Assembly: GCA_036268075.1 (NCBI GenBank) | Contig: DATAUV010000089.1 | Location: 1-64,000 of the forward strand | Source: DATARH01 sp036268075 | GTDB lineage: Bacteria; Pseudomonadota; Alphaproteobacteria; ATCC43930; CGMCC-115725 | Direction of reading: 5' to 3' | DNA: 64,000 nt | Part shown: positions 62,237 through 64,000 of the stretch, piece by piece | Layout: each line of letters starts with the position of its first letter | How positions within the stretch are numbered: position 1 is the stretch's first letter | Translations under genes and position numbers: made by a program | The notes under the pieces: model-generated | What the model was told of the DNA's origin: nothing | What the model saw: only the letters and a program-made list of their open reading frames with translations | Databases searched by the model: none

Positions 62237-64000
62237 TCGACCTCACCAGCTTTATCCTCCGCAACACGCGGCTGTGCGTCGCCGCGACGCTGCTGGTGGT
62301 GCTCACCGGAATCTTCCTGTTCCTCGATTTCCCGGCCCAGGAAGACCCGCAGGTCAAGGTGCGCGTCGCGGTCGTCAGCGCCGCCTTCCCCGGCATGTCG
62401 CCGCAGCGCATCGAAAACCTGATCGCCAAGCCGCTCGAACAGAAAATCCGCGAGATCCCGCAGGTCGAGACGATCACTTCGACGTCCGTGACCGGCTCGA
62501 CCTCGATCCAGGTCAAGCTCTACGACAAGTACTTCAATCTGGCGCAGTACTGGCAGGATCTGCGCAACAAGATGGCGGACATGCGCTCCGCCTTGCCGAG
62601 CGGCACGCTCGGCCCGGTCGTCAACGACAGCTTTGGCGAGGTCGCGGTCGCGACCGTCGCGATCACCGCCGACGGCTTCACGATGGCCGAGATGCGCGAC
62701 ATCGTGACCAGGTTCCGCGACAAGCTGGCGACGGTCCAGGGGGTCAAGAACATCGACGTGCAAGGGCTCCTGCCCGAGCGCGTCTACCTCGAGGGCTCGA
62801 CCGCCAATCTGTCCCAGCTCGGCCTGTCGGTCGGCAGCATCCTCGACGCGCTGACAAAGGAAAACGTGATCCAGCCGGGCGGCCAGCTCGCCGCCGACGG
62901 CACCACGATCACGATCGAGCCGACCGGCAATTTCAACAATCTGGCCGACATCGCCGACACGCCGATCTCGGTTCCCAAAACCGGCCAGTCGATCCGGCTC
63001 GGCGACATCCTCAAGGTCCGCCGCGCCTATCTCGACCCGCCGTCGACCGCGGCGTTTTTCGACAACCACCGCGCGGTCGTGCTCGCCGTGTCGATGGTCG
63101 AAGGCGACAACATCATCGATTTCGGGGCTCGGCTGAAGGCGGGGGTGGCGCGGCTGGAGCCGACGCTGCCGATCGGGTTCGAGGTCAATTTCGCAACGTT
63201 CCAGCCCGACGTCGTGTACCACTCGATCAAGGACGTCGAGCGCACGCTGTACGAAACGCTGGTGATCGTGCTGTGCGTGGTGATGATCTTCCTGGGCCTG
63301 CGCACCGGGCTGATCGTGGGCTCGATCGTGCCGCTGACGATGCTGATGGCGCTGATCGTCATGCGGTTCATGGACATCGAGCTGCAGCGGGTGTCGATCG
63401 CCTCGATGATCATCGCGCTGGGGCTCCTCGTCGATAACGGCATCGTCATCGCCGAGGACATCATGCGCCGGTTGGCGGGGGGCGAGGACCGGCGGGCGGC
63501 CTGCATCAACGCCGGGCGCACGCTGTCGACGCCGCTCCTCACCTCGTCATTGACGATCATCCTCGCCTTCATGCCGCTGCTGCTGGCCGACGACCAGACC
63601 GGCGAGTACGTGCGCTCGCTCGCCCAGGTGATCGCGATCACGCTGCTGAGCTCGTGGGTGCTGTCGCTGACCGTGACGCCGACGCTGTGCTTTTATTTCC
63701 TCAAGGCGTCGGCGCACCACGCCGAAGACGACCATCAATACGAGACGCGGTTTTACCGCGGCTATCGCGGGCTGCTGACGCGGGTGATCCGCCATCGCAT
63801 CCTGTTCCTGATGGCGATCGGCGGGCTGTTCGTCGGCGCGCTGTATGGTTTCGGCCGGGTGCCGCAGCAGTTCTTTCCGAATTCCGACCGCAACGAATAC
63901 ATGATCATCCTCAACCTCGCCTCGGGCACCCAGATCGGGCAGACCGAGGCGGCGCTGAGCCGGATCGACCAGTGGTTGCTCGACAAGAAGGTCAACCCCG
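62233..64000 (+). CDS. RND efflux transporter permease (3' end outside window)
   Basis: The first 589 codons of an RND-family proton-driven pump. The GTG start (62233) overlaps the adaptor stop. The first membrane helix (LCVAATLLVVLTGIFLFL) is followed by a porter domain with PGMSPQRIENLIAKPLE and the long periplasmic loop, then helices 2-6, including the proton-relay region LGLLVDNGIVIAEDIMRR, where Asp and Asn are typical, and PLLLADDQTGEYVRSLAQVI. The loop style is that of the heavy-metal-independent hydrophobe/amphiphile family. The C-terminal half lies past the window edge. Confidence 0.93.
   Translation, partial: MIDLTSFILRNTRLCVAATLLVVLTGIFLFLDFPAQEDPQVKVRVAVVSAAFPGMSPQRIENLIAKPLEQKIREIPQVETITSTSVTGSTSIQVKLYDKYFNLAQYWQDLRNKMADMRSALPSGTLGPVVNDSFGEVAVATVAITADGFTMAEMRDIVTRFRDKLATVQGVKNIDVQGLLPERVYLEGSTANLSQLGLSVGSILDALTKENVIQPGGQLAADGTTITIEPTGNFNNLADIADTPISVPKTGQSIRLGDILKVRRAYLDPPSTAAFFDNHRAVVLAVSMVEGDNIIDFGARLKAGVARLEPTLPIGFEVNFATFQPDVVYHSIKDVERTLYETLVIVLCVVMIFLGLRTGLIVGSIVPLTMLMALIVMRFMDIELQRVSIASMIIALGLLVDNGIVIAEDIMRRLAGGEDRRAACINAGRTLSTPLLTSSLTIILAFMPLLLADDQTGEYVRSLAQVIAITLLSSWVLSLTVTPTLCFYFLKASAHHAEDDHQYETRFYRGYRGLLTRVIRHRILFLMAIGGLFVGALYGFGRVPQQFFPNSDRNEYMIILNLASGTQIGQTEAALSRIDQWLLDKKVNP

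Overview
The window is about 64 kb of GC-rich, gene-dense chromosome with no transposase or integrase. Gene content and order point to an alphaproteobacterium: mfd next to sdhE/recG, glnB-glnA, two Amt transporters, and an rpoZ-rel-acpS-lepB-rnc-era-recO-parC run. Closer placement, perhaps near Rhodospirillales, is a guess. Many long ORFs opposite real genes are artefacts of GC-rich codon use.

Layout. (1) 1-7.2 kb: mfd (3' end cut by the window), sdhE, divergent recG, a small coiled-coil membrane protein and a frameshifted outer-membrane barrel gene. (2) 7.2-19.2 kb: a Tam-like methyltransferase, a PLP aminotransferase, then a nitrogen-assimilation block: glnB, glnA, a PP2C-kinase fusion, two ammonium transporters and a porin. 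Near-consensus sigma-54 (-24/-12) promoters precede glnB, the first amt and the porin, which suggests one nitrogen regulon. (3) 19.2-34.8 kb: housekeeping genes: msrB, parE, cspA, infA, a DEAD-box helicase, an AsnC-type domain, a Rieske ferredoxin, GNAT, tusA, then the minus-strand run parC to rpoZ, mostly with overlapping start and stop codons. (4) 34.95 kb: tRNA-Cys. (5) 35.2-60.9 kb: a tightly coupled biosynthetic operon. (6) 61-64 kb: an RND efflux pair, the second gene cut by the window.

The biosynthetic operon is the most unusual part. It opens with a 78-residue protein resembling nitrile-hydratase-like (NHLP) leader peptides with a Gly-Gly near its C-terminus, and a protein of unknown function built of two tandem copies of one domain. 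A 2918-residue hybrid follows (KS-AT-ACP-aminotransferase-C-A-PCP-E), then an Fe(II)/2-oxoglutarate dioxygenase, an NRPS ending in a thioesterase (C*-A-PCP-TE), an NRPS ending in a bare condensation domain (C-A-PCP-C), an unknown protein with a kinase-like signature, a fold-II PLP enzyme, a luciferase-like flavin enzyme, a fatty acyl-AMP ligase, a free ACP and a GPH/MFS transporter.

The inferred logic is: the ligase charges a fatty acid onto the free ACP; the KS-AT-ACP extends it once with malonate; the aminotransferase makes a beta-amine; and three NRPS modules add amino acids before thioesterase release. The product would be a small beta-amino-acyl lipopeptide, by analogy with mycosubtilin and microcystin assembly lines. 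The first C domain of the TE protein has lost its catalytic histidine, and the neighbouring synthetase carries an extra terminal C domain that could replace it. Four kinds of dispersed palindromic repeat are scattered through the housekeeping half and none was found in the biosynthetic operon.
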